Origin: JBNJGB01 sp051747385
GTDB lineage: Bacteria > Myxococcota_A > UBA9042 > PHBI01 > JACKFB01
Assembly (NCBI GenBank): GCA_051747385.1
Contig: JBNJGB010000057.1
Coordinates: forward strand, 1 to 26,013
Reading direction: 5' to 3'
Length of the DNA stretch: 26,013 bases
Below, piece after piece: positions 1-8,100 of this stretch. Position 1 is the first letter of the stretch; each line of letters begins with the position of its first letter. A program made the translations under genes and the position numbers. The notes below the pieces were generated by a model, which did no database searches, was not told the DNA's origin, and saw nothing but the letters and a program-made list of their open reading frames with translations.

Positions 1-78
1 GATCCCACCACGAGGCTCGACGGCGGCTCTCCCTCGCGTCATGCTCGCGGCGGTCGCCGGAGTGAACGTCGACGGTGA
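1..78 (+). CDS. 3' end of an upstream gene (partial, tentative)
   Basis: The frame that begins at base 1 is open to a TGA at 76-78 and would encode a very basic tail ending GGRRSERRR. A strong terminator begins six bases later, which supports a gene ending here on the plus strand. Another frame stops at 63-65, so the frame choice is not certain. Basic, glycine-rich tails occur on RNA-binding proteins such as DEAD-box helicases, but 25 residues are too few to name a product. Confidence 0.3.
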   Translation, partial: DPTTRLDGGSPSRHARGGRRSERRR

Positions 79-83
79 CCATC

Positions 84-121
84 GAGGGCCCGGAGCTGAA
101 CTCTCCGGGCCCTCTTCTTTT
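84..121 (+). terminator. Rho-independent terminator
   Basis: A perfect 12-bp GC-rich stem (84-95 with 103-114) closes a 7-base loop and is followed by TTCTTTT at 115-121. This is the classical intrinsic terminator layout. It lies just after the stop codon of the putative upstream gene and isolates it from the barrel gene further on. Confidence 0.85.
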
Positions 122-607
122 CCCCGTGGGGCTCCTCCCCTACTACGACCCTTGCGCCCGGTCGTCTTTCCTCACGAGCCCTCTGGTGCGCTACCCGCGC
201 ACTTCACCGGATGGCAGCGGGTCTCGGTGCTCGCTCACACCAAACCGTCCGCGAACCGCCCGAGCACCCTCCAGTCGGCTGGATTCACGAGCCGTCCTGA
301 ACACCAAAGCGGCCATGATTCCAGCGGTATGGAGTGTGATGCCCGTGCGTCCATCGCTTCTGGCATGGCTGCTGCTCTATGCACCCGGCCATGAGCGATG
401 CCACGCACCGAGCCCAGAGATCTCCACACTGTCTTCACGAATCCATACCCCCCTCGTTCGGGGGATTGTCCTCCTTCAGGAGGCTCTCATAGGCTCCAGC
501 GCAACGTCGAAACGGGCAGAGGCGCCGGATGAAAAGGAACCGCTTCCATCCAGCGAACCGCCCGCCTACAGCAACAAGGGCACGACCACTGCCCGAAGCG
601 ATAGGAG
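122..607. other. Non-coding gap with two tandem small hairpins
   Basis: I see no convincing gene in this stretch, which is AT-richer than the window average. The frames open here show no recognisable protein and no coding-like third-position bias. Two small hairpins lie side by side: a C5/G5 stem at 449-464 and CCTCC-TTCA-GGAGG at 470-483. They could belong to a long 5' leader of the barrel gene. No confident promoter was found. Confidence 0.4.
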
Positions 608-1177
608 ATGATCTTGAAAGTGAACCGTATCCGTCTCGTTCTCGTCGCCGCTCTCATCCTCGGCTCCGCCGGAGTCTCTCACGCCTCGATCAATGACAAC
701 TCCCTCCAAGTCGACTTCAACCTTGGGTTCGCGGGTGCTGCGAGCGACGAGGACTTCGATGCGGATCTCGCCGCGACGCCCGGTATCGGGGTCGGTTGGG
801 ACATCGTGCTCGGCGAGCGCTTCGCACTGAAGCCCTTCGCTCGGGTGGCCTTCTGGAAGTACGACCAAGACCTGATCGAGGATGACCGGCACACCTTCAT
901 CGACGTGGGCGTCGCCTCGCGCCTGCGGTTTCCCATGAGCGACACATGGGAGCTCTACGGCTCGGTGCCGTTCGGATTCACGGCCAACCTCATCAAGGAT
1001 GCCGACGAAACCGGAAAGGGATTCAACATCGGCACGTTCTTCGGCGCACGCTTCCTCATGGGGGAGGTCGTCGGGCTGTTCGCCGAGGTCGGCTGGCAGA
1101 TGCGATGGAGCAGCTTCGGCGACGACATCACGGAGAAGTACAACCAGGGCGCCCTCCACGCCGGCGTGAGCTTCTAG
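608..1177 (+). CDS. Outer-membrane beta-barrel protein
   Basis: The product starts with a signal peptide: a basic n-region (KVNRIR), a hydrophobic core and cleavage after a site like SHA. About 165 residues follow with alternating polar and hydrophobic strands, and the chain ends GVSF with a terminal Phe, as expected for BAM-assembled barrels. The size fits an 8-stranded OmpA/OprF-like or OmpW-like barrel, but no family was pinned down. Start choice is open. ATG at 608 directly abuts AGGAG (603-607), whereas the in-frame TTG at 614 lies six bases from it and is probably the true start; GTG at 620 is also in frame. The gene stands alone and is followed by a long hairpin. Its function (pore, adhesion or structural) cannot be read from the sequence. 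Confidence 0.75.
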   Translation: MILKVNRIRLVLVAALILGSAGVSHASINDNSLQVDFNLGFAGAASDEDFDADLAATPGIGVGWDIVLGERFALKPFARVAFWKYDQDLIEDDRHTFIDVGVASRLRFPMSDTWELYGSVPFGFTANLIKDADETGKGFNIGTFFGARFLMGEVVGLFAEVGWQMRWSSFGDDITEKYNQGALHAGVSF

Positions 1178-1184
1178 CCGAGAA

Positions 1185-1237
1185 GGTGCGACGGAGCGCG
1201 ATTGCACGCCACCTGCCGTGCATCCCTCCGTCGCACC
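1185..1237 (+). terminator. Long nested hairpin after the barrel gene
   Basis: A perfect 12-bp stem pairs 1185-1196 (GGTGCGACGGAG) with 1226-1237. Inside it, a second 6-bp stem pairs TGCACG (1203-1208) with CGTGCA (1217-1222). It begins seven bases after the barrel gene's stop. There is no T-run behind it, so it may be a terminator that works without a U-tract, an mRNA 3'-stabilising element or a REP-like element. Confidence 0.5.
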
Positions 1238-1344
1238 GACAGAGTGGCGCCGTCGGATGCCGGTTTCTTGGCCGCGCCGACGCGTGCACGATGGGTCCGA
1301 AAGCAAAGCCGACTATCATCACGAAGAACACACGGAGTGTCCGC

Positions 1345-1914
1345 ATGCGCATCTATTTGCAGTTCCCCGTCTTGGCCGGGACGCTGATCCTCTTCGCTAG
1401 CTGTGACGGGAGCGACGAGTCTGGAGCACAAGCGATTTTCAACGATCCCGCCATGCAAAGCGCCCTGGCAGAGTATTCGGGTTCTTGCAGGGCGACCCCT
1501 GGCCAAGACGTTGAGCCGATGGAGCTCACTGGGACCTGGACGACGGAGTCATGTGAATTTGGGACGTCTGATACCGGCCAGATGGACGGAGACTCCTGCT
1601 GGGGCGAAGTGACCTTCTCGGAGTGGACCGGGAAGACCGCGCGACAGAATAACAGCGGCCAAATCTCATCGGGTGAGGGGATTATTGCATTCATATCGGC
1701 GGAACGCGGGTCTGAAGGCGCGATTCGCACGACAGTTTGGGGTGAAAACTACGCCACAGGTGCCGGCTGTGAGCAGACGACCTCATTTTACCAATCTTAC
1801 TGGCAAGAAGGCGACGGGAGCTGGCATTCGTGCTCGTTCAGTGTCGTGACCGACTCGAATGGCCATGCAAATTGTTCTCCCAACACATGGTGGGACGCAT
1901 GGAGCACTTACTGA
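1345..1914 (+). CDS. Cys-rich lipoprotein of unknown function
   Basis: The 189-residue product begins MRIYLQFPVLAGTLILFASC, a typical lipoprotein signal with lipobox FASC and the lipidated Cys at residue 20. The mature part carries six further cysteines, in contexts SCR, SCE, SCW, GCE, SCS and NCS, probably three disulfides. It is rich in Trp, Thr and Ser and predicted to be beta-strand-rich. I do not recognise a family. ATG 1345 has GGAG at 1334-1337 at good spacing. Base composition is visibly more AT-rich than in neighbouring genes and third positions are less biased, which suggests recent acquisition; an IS lies immediately downstream. A secreted, outer-membrane-anchored protein is inferred from the signal alone. 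Confidence 0.7.
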   Translation: MRIYLQFPVLAGTLILFASCDGSDESGAQAIFNDPAMQSALAEYSGSCRATPGQDVEPMELTGTWTTESCEFGTSDTGQMDGDSCWGEVTFSEWTGKTARQNNSGQISSGEGIIAFISAERGSEGAIRTTVWGENYATGAGCEQTTSFYQSYWQEGDGSWHSCSFSVVTDSNGHANCSPNTWWDAWSTY

Positions 1915-2015
1915 CGCCGCCAGATTTCCAGCTCCTCGCCGACGAGCTCCTCGAGCCGGCTGGCGGTCGCCTTCCGCGCCTCGGAGAGCGTCCGGGCCGC
2001 CTGCCACGCCTGCGC
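1908..2015 (-). pseudogene. C-terminal relic of an unidentified gene
   Basis: On the minus strand, 35 codons with strong GC3 bias read AQAWQAARTLSEARK... through LEELVGEELEIWRRQ to TAA (1908-1910). An in-frame TAG lies just upstream (2016-2018), so only a fragment remains. It overlaps the last bases of the opposing lipoprotein gene. The sequence looks helical and protein-like, unlike typical antisense shadows here. Removing the IS does not restore a longer frame. The parent family is not recognised. Confidence 0.3.
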
Positions 2016-2027
2016 CTAGTTTCCATA

Positions 2028-2035
2028 AGAGGGAT
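2028..2035. repeat. Target-site duplication, left copy
   Basis: AGAGGGAT, identical to 3024-3031 on the other side of the IS. It reconstructs one copy of the original insertion site. Confidence 0.9.
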
Positions 2036-2058
2036 ACTGCCTATCCGGTTGACTCACC
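2036..2058. repeat. Left terminal inverted repeat of the IS
   Basis: 23 bp, the perfect reverse complement of 3001-3023. It should be the recognition site for the transposase encoded inside. Confidence 0.92.
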
Positions 2059-2073
2059 GACCCCCAGCATGTT

Positions 2074-3018
2074 GTGGTCGGCAGCCAGATGACTCGCCCA
2101 GGGTTCCCCGAGACGCTCGCCGCGTTCCAAGCGCACTTCTCGACCGAGGAGGCGTGCCACGCGTACCTGCTGCGCTGCCGCTGGCCTGACGGCTACCGGT
2201 GCCCCCGATGCGGCCACGACGCGTACAGCAGGATCAAGACGCGCGGCCTGCTTCGATGTCGGTCATGCAGATACGAAGCATCCGTGACGGCGGGCACCGT
2301 GCTGCATCGGACCCGACAGCCGCTGCGGCATTGGTTCTGGGCTGCATACCTGGTCACCACGCACACGCCCGGCTTCTCCGCGGTGCAGCTCCAGCGGCAG
2401 CTGGGGCTCCGCCGCTACGAGACGGCCTGGGGCATGCTCCACAAGCTCCGCAGGGCGATGATCCGCCCGGAGCGAGACCGCATCGACGGCCGCGTCGAGG
2501 TGGATGAGACCTACGTCGGGGGCTTGGAGCAGGGGCGTCGTGGTGGGCGGCAGCGGGACAGTAGCAAGGCCATCGTCGTCGGGGCGGTAGAGGTCCGCGG
2601 GCAGGGCTCGGGGCGGATCCGGCTCGCCGTGATTCCGGATCTCGCCGCCGATTCACTCGTCCCGTTCGTCGAGGGGTCCGTAGCGCCAGGCAACGTAGTC
2701 CTGACTGACGGCTGGCAGGGGTACAAGCGCTTGCAGCGCCGAGGCTACGACCACCGCCCCACGACCCAAGGGCATGGGAAGAATGCACCGAAGATCCTCC
2801 CCCGGATCCACCGGGTTTTCGCCAACCTGAAGACCTGGCTCGCCGGAACCCATCACGGCGTCGGCAATAAACACCTGCCGCACTACATCGACGAGTTCGT
2901 CTTCCGCTTCAACCGCCGTCGCGTCCCCATGGCGGCGTTTCAGAGCCTGCTCGGGCTGACGGCTCTCCATGAGCCCACCACCTACCACATGTTGTATGGT
3001 GGTGAGTCAACCGGATAG
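2074..3018 (+). CDS. IS1595-family (ISXO2-like) DDE transposase
   Basis: This enzyme cuts and rejoins the element's ends. Counted from the ATG at 2089, an N-terminal zinc ribbon has C38-x2-C41 and C57-x2-C60. The ISXO2-like catalytic core follows: VEVDETYVGG (D139), VVLTDGWQGY (D207) and YIDEFVFRFNRR (E269), matching the family's DDE triad. About 309 residues is a normal full length. The start is uncertain: the frame opens at GTG 2074, but ATG 2089 (MTRPGFPETL) is a natural N-terminus; neither has a good ribosome site, which is common in IS elements. The stop lies in the right inverted repeat. No frameshift is seen, so the gene is probably functional. Confidence 0.93.
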   Translation: MVGSQMTRPGFPETLAAFQAHFSTEEACHAYLLRCRWPDGYRCPRCGHDAYSRIKTRGLLRCRSCRYEASVTAGTVLHRTRQPLRHWFWAAYLVTTHTPGFSAVQLQRQLGLRRYETAWGMLHKLRRAMIRPERDRIDGRVEVDETYVGGLEQGRRGGRQRDSSKAIVVGAVEVRGQGSGRIRLAVIPDLAADSLVPFVEGSVAPGNVVLTDGWQGYKRLQRRGYDHRPTTQGHGKNAPKILPRIHRVFANLKTWLAGTHHGVGNKHLPHYIDEFVFRFNRRRVPMAAFQSLLGLTALHEPTTYHMLYGGESTG

Positions 3019-3023
3019 GCAGT
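3001..3023. repeat. Right terminal inverted repeat of the IS
   Basis: 23 bp, the perfect reverse complement of 2036-2058. It contains the last codons and stop of the transposase gene, a compact arrangement. Confidence 0.92.
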
Positions 3024-3031
3024 AGAGGGAT
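3024..3031. repeat. Target-site duplication, right copy
   Basis: AGAGGGAT, identical to the left copy. The adjoining bases (left A/A, right T/T) do not extend the match, so the duplication is exactly 8 bp. Confidence 0.9.
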
Positions 3032-3279
3032 TACCGGACGTTGGGCTGGTGCCCGAGCGGTCGTCGTGGGCTCGATCGCGAACGATCGCGGCTGGGTCGT
3101 GGCCCCAATGAGCTCGCTCGGGGGCGATCGCGGGGTCTCGGACGTCGATCGGGCCGCCTCCGTTCATGCCGAGAGCGTAGAGGTGCGGGCGTCTCCCGTC
3201 ACGTAGACGCAGGCGCTGGGCTGGCTGCTGGTCGGGCCGAAGGCCTCGAGGGCGGAAGGACGACGCGCAGCGACGCCGG
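3032..3279. other. Gap between the two transposon genes
   Basis: No gene is supported. A hairpin CGATCG-CGAA-CGATCG at 3073-3088 lies about 190 bp past the 3' end of the IS91-type transposase. Another GCGATCGCG copy follows near 3124. In IS91-type elements the replication origin lies downstream of the transposase, so this hairpin is a possible but unproven oriIS. Confidence 0.3.
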
Positions 3280-4779
3280 TTACAGGTCGAGCTCGGGATC
3301 GGGAGGGGGCCTGGCGGGAGCGATGCGTGGGGGCTCGGCCGGGAGGTCGAGGTGGCGGAGGATGCGCCGGGCCGTGATGGGCGAGCGGATGAGGGCGAGG
3401 ACGCTGCGCCGTCCGCCGCAGGTGGCGCAGATGAGGACTTCCAGCCCGAAGGTCCGGCGGAGCAGGGTCGCCCAGTCGAGGTAGCGTGAGCCCCGCCCGG
3501 ACGGGCAGCTCGACCGTTCCAGCCGAGGTCGGGCTGCGCCGTCCGGGGGTTCGGCCAGGGCGACGACCTCGGATCGCCAGGCGGCCGCCGGGGCCAGGAC
3601 GCCGTGGTACCGGAAGAGGTTGGCGCGGGGACGAGGGACGAGCGGGACGAGCCTGGCGATGAAGGTCAGCGGCGAGAAGACGAAGCTCCTCGTGCCGTCG
3701 GACCAGGTGCGAGGGAGCGCCAACTCGACCCGGCCGTCTGGCAGGAGGTCGAGGCGGTCGTAGGAGATGGGCGGGCGGAGGATGTAGCGACAGAGGCGCT
3801 CGAGCTCGTCGCGGCGGTGCCGGGCGACGCGCGTGGCGGCGTGGAGATCGAAGCCGTCGGAGCGGACACACAGCGGCGGCTTGGGGCGTTCGGACCGGGG
3901 CCGGCGCTCGCTGCCGAGGACACGCTTGCGGTCAATGGGTGCGCCCGGCTCGGGGGCGAACAGGTCGAGGTTCCGGACGGAGGCCTCGGAGCACGCCGCC
4001 GTGACGGGGTGCTCGCTGGCGTCGGGATCTCCAGGCGCCTCGTCAGCCGGGGCGTCGTCGGGGTCGGCGGGGATCAGGCCGCGATCGACCAAGAGGCGAT
4101 GGACCCGTCGAACGGTGCGGGCGAGGACACGCTCGACGTCCTCGTCGGTGATCGGGATGGGGACGAAACGCAGGTGACCGGTGGAGGCCGATCGGACGAA
4201 CACCCCGTCGAGGAAGAGCGTGTGGAAGTGGGGGTTCAGATTCAGCGCGGAGCCCGCTCGCTGGATGGCCGTGACGGCGCCGGTCTGGGCGCCGGTGAGG
4301 CCACGTTCCCGGGCGAGGCGCCGGTAGGTGCAGGTCACCGCCTGGATGAAGATCCGCAGGACACGACCGAGGAGGTCGTGATCGTAGGCGAGGCGGTAGC
4401 GGAGCGGGAACGGGAGGGTGAGCACCCACTGGCGCACCGGGGCGCGCGGTAGGACGCGGTCGACGAGGTGGGCCGCGGTGTCGGTCATTCGCCTGCCACC
4501 GCAGCTCGGACAGACGCCACGGCTCTTGCAGCTGAACGCGACGAGCATGTCGTCGCGGCAGGTCGGGCAGTAGACCCGGGCGAAGCCGTGGGCGAGTACG
4601 CCGCAGTCGAGCACGGCGCGGAGCTCGCGCTCGATGAACGCGGGCAGGGGACGGTCCGGGCGGGCCTCGGCGGTGCGCTCGAGGAAGGTCTCCAGGTGCT
4701 GCTGGAGGACCTCGTAGAGCACGGTCTTCTCCGGACGCCGGCGCTCGTAGCCCGGCGGAACGGCTGCGACAGGGGCCAT
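3280..4779 (-). CDS. IS91-family HUH (rolling-circle) transposase
   Basis: This is a replicative single-strand transposase of the IS91 type. Residues 60-100 form a Cys-rich zinc domain (C71-x2-C74, C84, C90-x2-C93). The HUH motif is H184-F-H186 within LNLNPHFHTLFLDGVF. The catalytic tyrosine region reads ELERLCRYILRPPIS with Y332. The position four residues earlier, where IS91 itself has its first Tyr, is Leu, so the enzyme looks single-tyrosine, as in ISCR elements. A C-terminal CATC (C451, C454) suggests a second zinc site. A linker of about 85 residues rich in Asp, Pro and Glu (238-305) separates the HUH and Tyr blocks. Length of 499 residues is within the range of larger relatives. ATG 4779 is a reasonable start without a strong ribosome site. 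The element's borders could not be fixed. Confidence 0.88.
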   Translation of the reverse strand: MAPVAAVPPGYERRRPEKTVLYEVLQQHLETFLERTAEARPDRPLPAFIERELRAVLDCGVLAHGFARVYCPTCRDDMLVAFSCKSRGVCPSCGGRRMTDTAAHLVDRVLPRAPVRQWVLTLPFPLRYRLAYDHDLLGRVLRIFIQAVTCTYRRLARERGLTGAQTGAVTAIQRAGSALNLNPHFHTLFLDGVFVRSASTGHLRFVPIPITDEDVERVLARTVRRVHRLLVDRGLIPADPDDAPADEAPGDPDASEHPVTAACSEASVRNLDLFAPEPGAPIDRKRVLGSERRPRSERPKPPLCVRSDGFDLHAATRVARHRRDELERLCRYILRPPISYDRLDLLPDGRVELALPRTWSDGTRSFVFSPLTFIARLVPLVPRPRANLFRYHGVLAPAAAWRSEVVALAEPPDGAARPRLERSSCPSGRGSRYLDWATLLRRTFGLEVLICATCGGRRSVLALIRSPITARRILRHLDLPAEPPRIAPARPPPDPELDL

Positions 4780-4944
4780 GATGGCCCGGCGGTGACGGCA
4801 AGGTGTGTGCCGGCGGCGCGGCTCAGGCGTGGCGCGGCCCGGACGCGGAACGAGCCTGGTTCGAATGTCTCGCGTGTCTCATGGTTCGAGACGTTCGAGA
4901 CGGTGGTCCGCCCGGCGTGGTCCGTCGTTCCCTGGTCTGTGGCG
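4780..4944. other. Upstream flank of the IS91-type transposase
   Basis: No gene is seen. The stretch holds the symmetric hairpin at 4867-4901 and two copies of TGGTTCGA (4858 and 4882). It probably contains the transposase promoter and the left end (terIS) of the element. The coding-like hemerythrin remnant starts at about 4945, so the element border should lie shortly before that. Confidence 0.35.
4867..4901. repeat. Two-tier palindrome upstream of the IS91-type gene
   Basis: The order is GTCTC-N4-GTCTC-N7-GAGAC-N4-GAGAC, so two 5-bp half-sites mirror two others around a 7-base centre. It lies about 90 bp before the transposase ATG. It may be the terminus (terIS), a regulatory hairpin or an operator with paired half-sites. 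Confidence 0.55.
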
Positions 4945-5117
4945 CCGGCGCGGACGAGGACGTCAGCATCGCGCCGCGGCTCCGGGACGTCGAGGACGAG
5001 AGCGTCCTCCGCGCCATCGAGGCAATGGAGGTGGAGCACCGGCAGGTGGACTCCCTGCTGGTCGATCTGGCGCCGCTGCTGGACACCCTCGCGGAGCAGC
5101 CGTCCTGTGCCGGGACG
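4945..5117 (+). pseudogene. Remnant of a hemerythrin (HHE) domain gene
   Basis: In this frame the codons are strongly GC3-biased and encode DEDVSIAPRLRDVEDES, then RAIEAMEVEHRQVDSLLVDL. This resembles the middle and end of a hemerythrin HHE domain: the E/D-rich helix before P-R-L and the EH helix that supplies an iron ligand. The N-terminal His ligands and a start codon are missing, apparently replaced by the IS91-type element. At the 3' side the frame runs into the antisense of the acylase gene. It is read here as a two-sided remnant. The family call is inference from motif shape. Confidence 0.4.
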
Positions 5118-8100
5118 CTACGGCTCGAGGACCTCGCGCCCGGTCGCGCCCTCGACGACCTGGTCGACGTGGAAGCGGAGGGGGATGGTCTGGTTTCCGA
5201 GCCACAGCTCCGCCTGGTCGGCGAAGTGGTCGGAGTCGGTGAGGCCCGACTGGCCTCCGGGGACGATGTTCCGGCCGCGGACGCCGTCCTCGTCCAGGGC
5301 GATGACCATGCGCATGACGGGGCCGCTGCCGTAGTCGAAGTTCGTGCCCCCGAAGCCCGGGCTGGCCGCGTCCACGGTGTAGTTGTCGCCGCCGCGCGGG
5401 AACCACTTCAGGTCTCGCCGCGGGTCTTCGGCCTGCATGTCGTCGGCCAGGGGCAGGGTCTCCGTCGTGATGGAGAAGAGGTCGGCGATGAAGCCCAGCT
5501 CCGAGTCGGTCGGCAGGTAGTCCGCGATGACCGACTCGAACTTCACCCGGTGGCGGAGGCCCCAGCGCCAGGCGCTCATGTCGTCGGTGCCGAAGCCGCC
5601 CGCGGCGGGGCCCGTCGGCTCGCTCTCGAGCCAGTCCAGCGTCTCCACTAGGCCCTGCAGGAGGACCTCCCGGCTCCGCTCCACCTCGGCCGTGCCCCGG
5701 ACGTCGAAGAAGACCGACTCGCCCGTCTCCGGGTTCCAGGACGCGAGGTCCGAGCCGTCCTCACCGCGCCCGCGGAGGAAGCGGTCCAGCGCGTGGAAGC
5801 GCGCCCGGCTTCCGTTGAAGCGCCAGGCGTCGCGCATGTCCTCGTCGCCGAAGACGGCGCCGATGGCCCGCGGCAGCCACGCGTTGAAGATCATCGTGGC
5901 CACGCTGTCCGCCCGGCCGTCGTCCGTGGACACGTGGTAGAAGGAATCCACGCCCGACGCCGCCCACAGGCCGCGATCCTGCCAGGCCTCCAGCCGCGAG
6001 GCCGCCTCCTCGAAGCGCGCCTCGTTCGCTCCGTAGAGTTCGGCCAGGCGAAGCTCCCAGCCGGTGAGGTCCTCGTCCGACGCGGCGAGCGCGCGGCCGG
6101 TCGAGACGGCCTCCAGGAGGGCCGGGACGAACAGCTCCGCGAGCCGCGACCGCTTGTTCGCCTGGATCTCCGCCATCTTCGCCTCGTCGGCGGTGCCCTC
6201 GGCGATGGCGTCCTCCAGCGCCCCGGCGATGGTGTTCGCGCGCACCGACGACCAGGGCCCGCCGATGTACCAGGGGTCGTCGTACAGGGTCCCGTCCTCG
6301 TGGATGGGCGCGGGCTGGTTGTTGGCGCTCACCACGTAGCCCTGCGGCGGGTCGACGGCCTGCGGGGTCTCCTCGAAGGGCACCACGCAGCGATACGGGT
6401 CCTCCTGGCCGGGCGCCTCGTCCACCTTGCCGTCCGGTCCGGTGGGGATGGTGAAGCCGCCGTATCGCGTCCCGTCGAGGAGCAGGGTCGGGTCGGCGTC
6501 CGGCAGCCAGCGGCCCTGGGCGTCGCGGTCCAGGTAGCCCCGGCACGGCACGCCCTGGTAGGCGGTGTAGAAGATGTGCCCGTCCTTGTCGGCGGCCCCC
6601 GTGAACAGCAGGTTCCCCACGAAGCCCTTCGTCGCCTCCTGCAGATCCCGGACGTCCTCGGCGTGGCCGAAGGCGTCCAGGGCCGCCGGATAGGCCTCCG
6701 TGTCGAACGCCGTGTAGTCGAAGCTGACGGCGCTCACGACGCCGTCTCCGTCCACGTCGCCGGGGATCACGCGGCGGCCGCCCACGTTCGTCACGTACGC
6801 CCCCTCCGGCGCCTCGCCGTCCACGGGCGTCCCCTCGATGTCGAAGAGCATCCGGCCGTCGAAGGTGACGAAGCGATCCCAGGTCTCCGTCCGCCCCACC
6901 GAGTCCAGCGCGGGCACGTCGGCGATCTCGTAGGTCTCCTCGACGCGCTCCAGCGGCTTCCACTCCCCCTGGAAGCGCGAGGACTCGGGCATCCCGCCGG
7001 CGTCCAGCGCGATCTCCTCCGAGTACCAGTCGACGGTGTCGGACACCGGGTTCACCTGGCTCCACGCCACGTCCCCGTTGGTCCCGACCGCCAGGAGCGG
7101 CAGGCTCGTGATGAGCAACCCCGCCTGCGAGAAGCCGCCGCCCTCCCCGAAGACTCGGGTGTCCATCCCCACCTGGTACATGATGGACGGGACGTACAGG
7201 GGCAGGTGCCCGTCGCCCGCGACCAGCGCGGCCCCGTCGGTCGTACGATCGCCGGCCACGGCCCAGACGTTGGAGCCGAAGTTCTCGGCCTCGCGCCGCC
7301 CCAGGACGATCTTCCGCCGGTCCAGGCGCGCCACGGTCCGCTCCAGCATCGAGGCCGCCGGGAGCGCCGCACGCCCGGTCCCGGCAGGCGCCCGCGCCAT
7401 CCCGCCGGCCGCGGTCGCCGTGTTCCCCTCGCCCTGGCCGGGCCACGCGGCGGTGGACAGGGCCTCGAACGGCGGGTCCAGGCGCCACCAGATGTCCTCC
7501 ACGGCCCCGGCTTGCCGGAGGTCCTCGAACGCCGCGCCCTCGAAGAGGCCGCCGTCGAGCGCCGCGTACTTCTGCGCCCGCTTCGGGTCGCCGCCCTCGA
7601 AGGTGGTCTCGTACATGATGACGGCGATCATCGCGGCCACGTCCCGCCGGTCGAAGGGCTCCATGAGGGACGCCGCGTCCTCCGCCCCGAGCAGCGGCGC
7701 GGCCAGGTCGACCTCGCTCGGCGGCGGAAGCTCTCCGGCGGCCACCTGCTCCACGTAGGCGTTGATGCCCGCCGCGTAGGCGTCCAGGTAGGCCGCCATC
7801 TCCTCGTTCAGCCCGGCGAGGACGCGATCGGCGACCACGTGCATGCCCGTGAGGCGCGAGTCCAGGTCCGACTCCAAGCCCACGTCGCCCAGCAGCGCGC
7901 TCACGGTCCCCTGCGCCAGCCGACGCTGCAGGTCCATGACGAAGAAGCGATCCCGCGCCACCACGAAGCCCAGGGCCCGGCCCAGGTCCTCCCGGGTCGA
8001 GGCGTATACGTGCGGGACGCCCATCTCCGTCCGCACGACGTGCACCGGCGCGGACAGCCCGGGCAGGGTCCAGCGCTCCGTCTCCGGGACAGCGCGGATG

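Larger units (their letters stand above)
2036..3023 (+). mobile_element. IS1595-family insertion sequence, apparently complete
   Basis: A 988-bp element with a single transposase gene. Its ends are perfect 23-bp inverted repeats (2036-2058 and 3001-3023) beginning ACTGCCTATCCGG. The octamer AGAGGGAT occurs directly before and after (2028-2035 and 3024-3031), an 8-bp target duplication as is typical for IS1595-family elements. The transposase stop lies inside the right repeat. Perfect ends, intact target duplication and an intact gene indicate a recent insertion. Confidence 0.93.

Noticed and set aside
75..611. 178-codon plus-strand frame in the leading gap
   Set aside because: It runs through the terminator hairpin, has no domain and no coding-like codon bias.
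946..1344. Upstream extension of the Cys-rich lipoprotein frame
   Set aside because: It overlaps the barrel gene in another frame and is Arg-rich. The lipoprotein signal and ribosome site fix the start at 1345.
1908..3060. A gene split by the IS1595 insertion
   Set aside because: Joining the flanks after removing the IS and one target copy gives no longer frame; an in-frame TAG stands before the remnant.
4803..5651. Intact plus-strand 282-codon gene including the hemerythrin stretch
   Set aside because: Its second half is antisense to the well-supported end of the acylase and its first part lies in transposon flank, so only 4945-5117 looks like former coding DNA.
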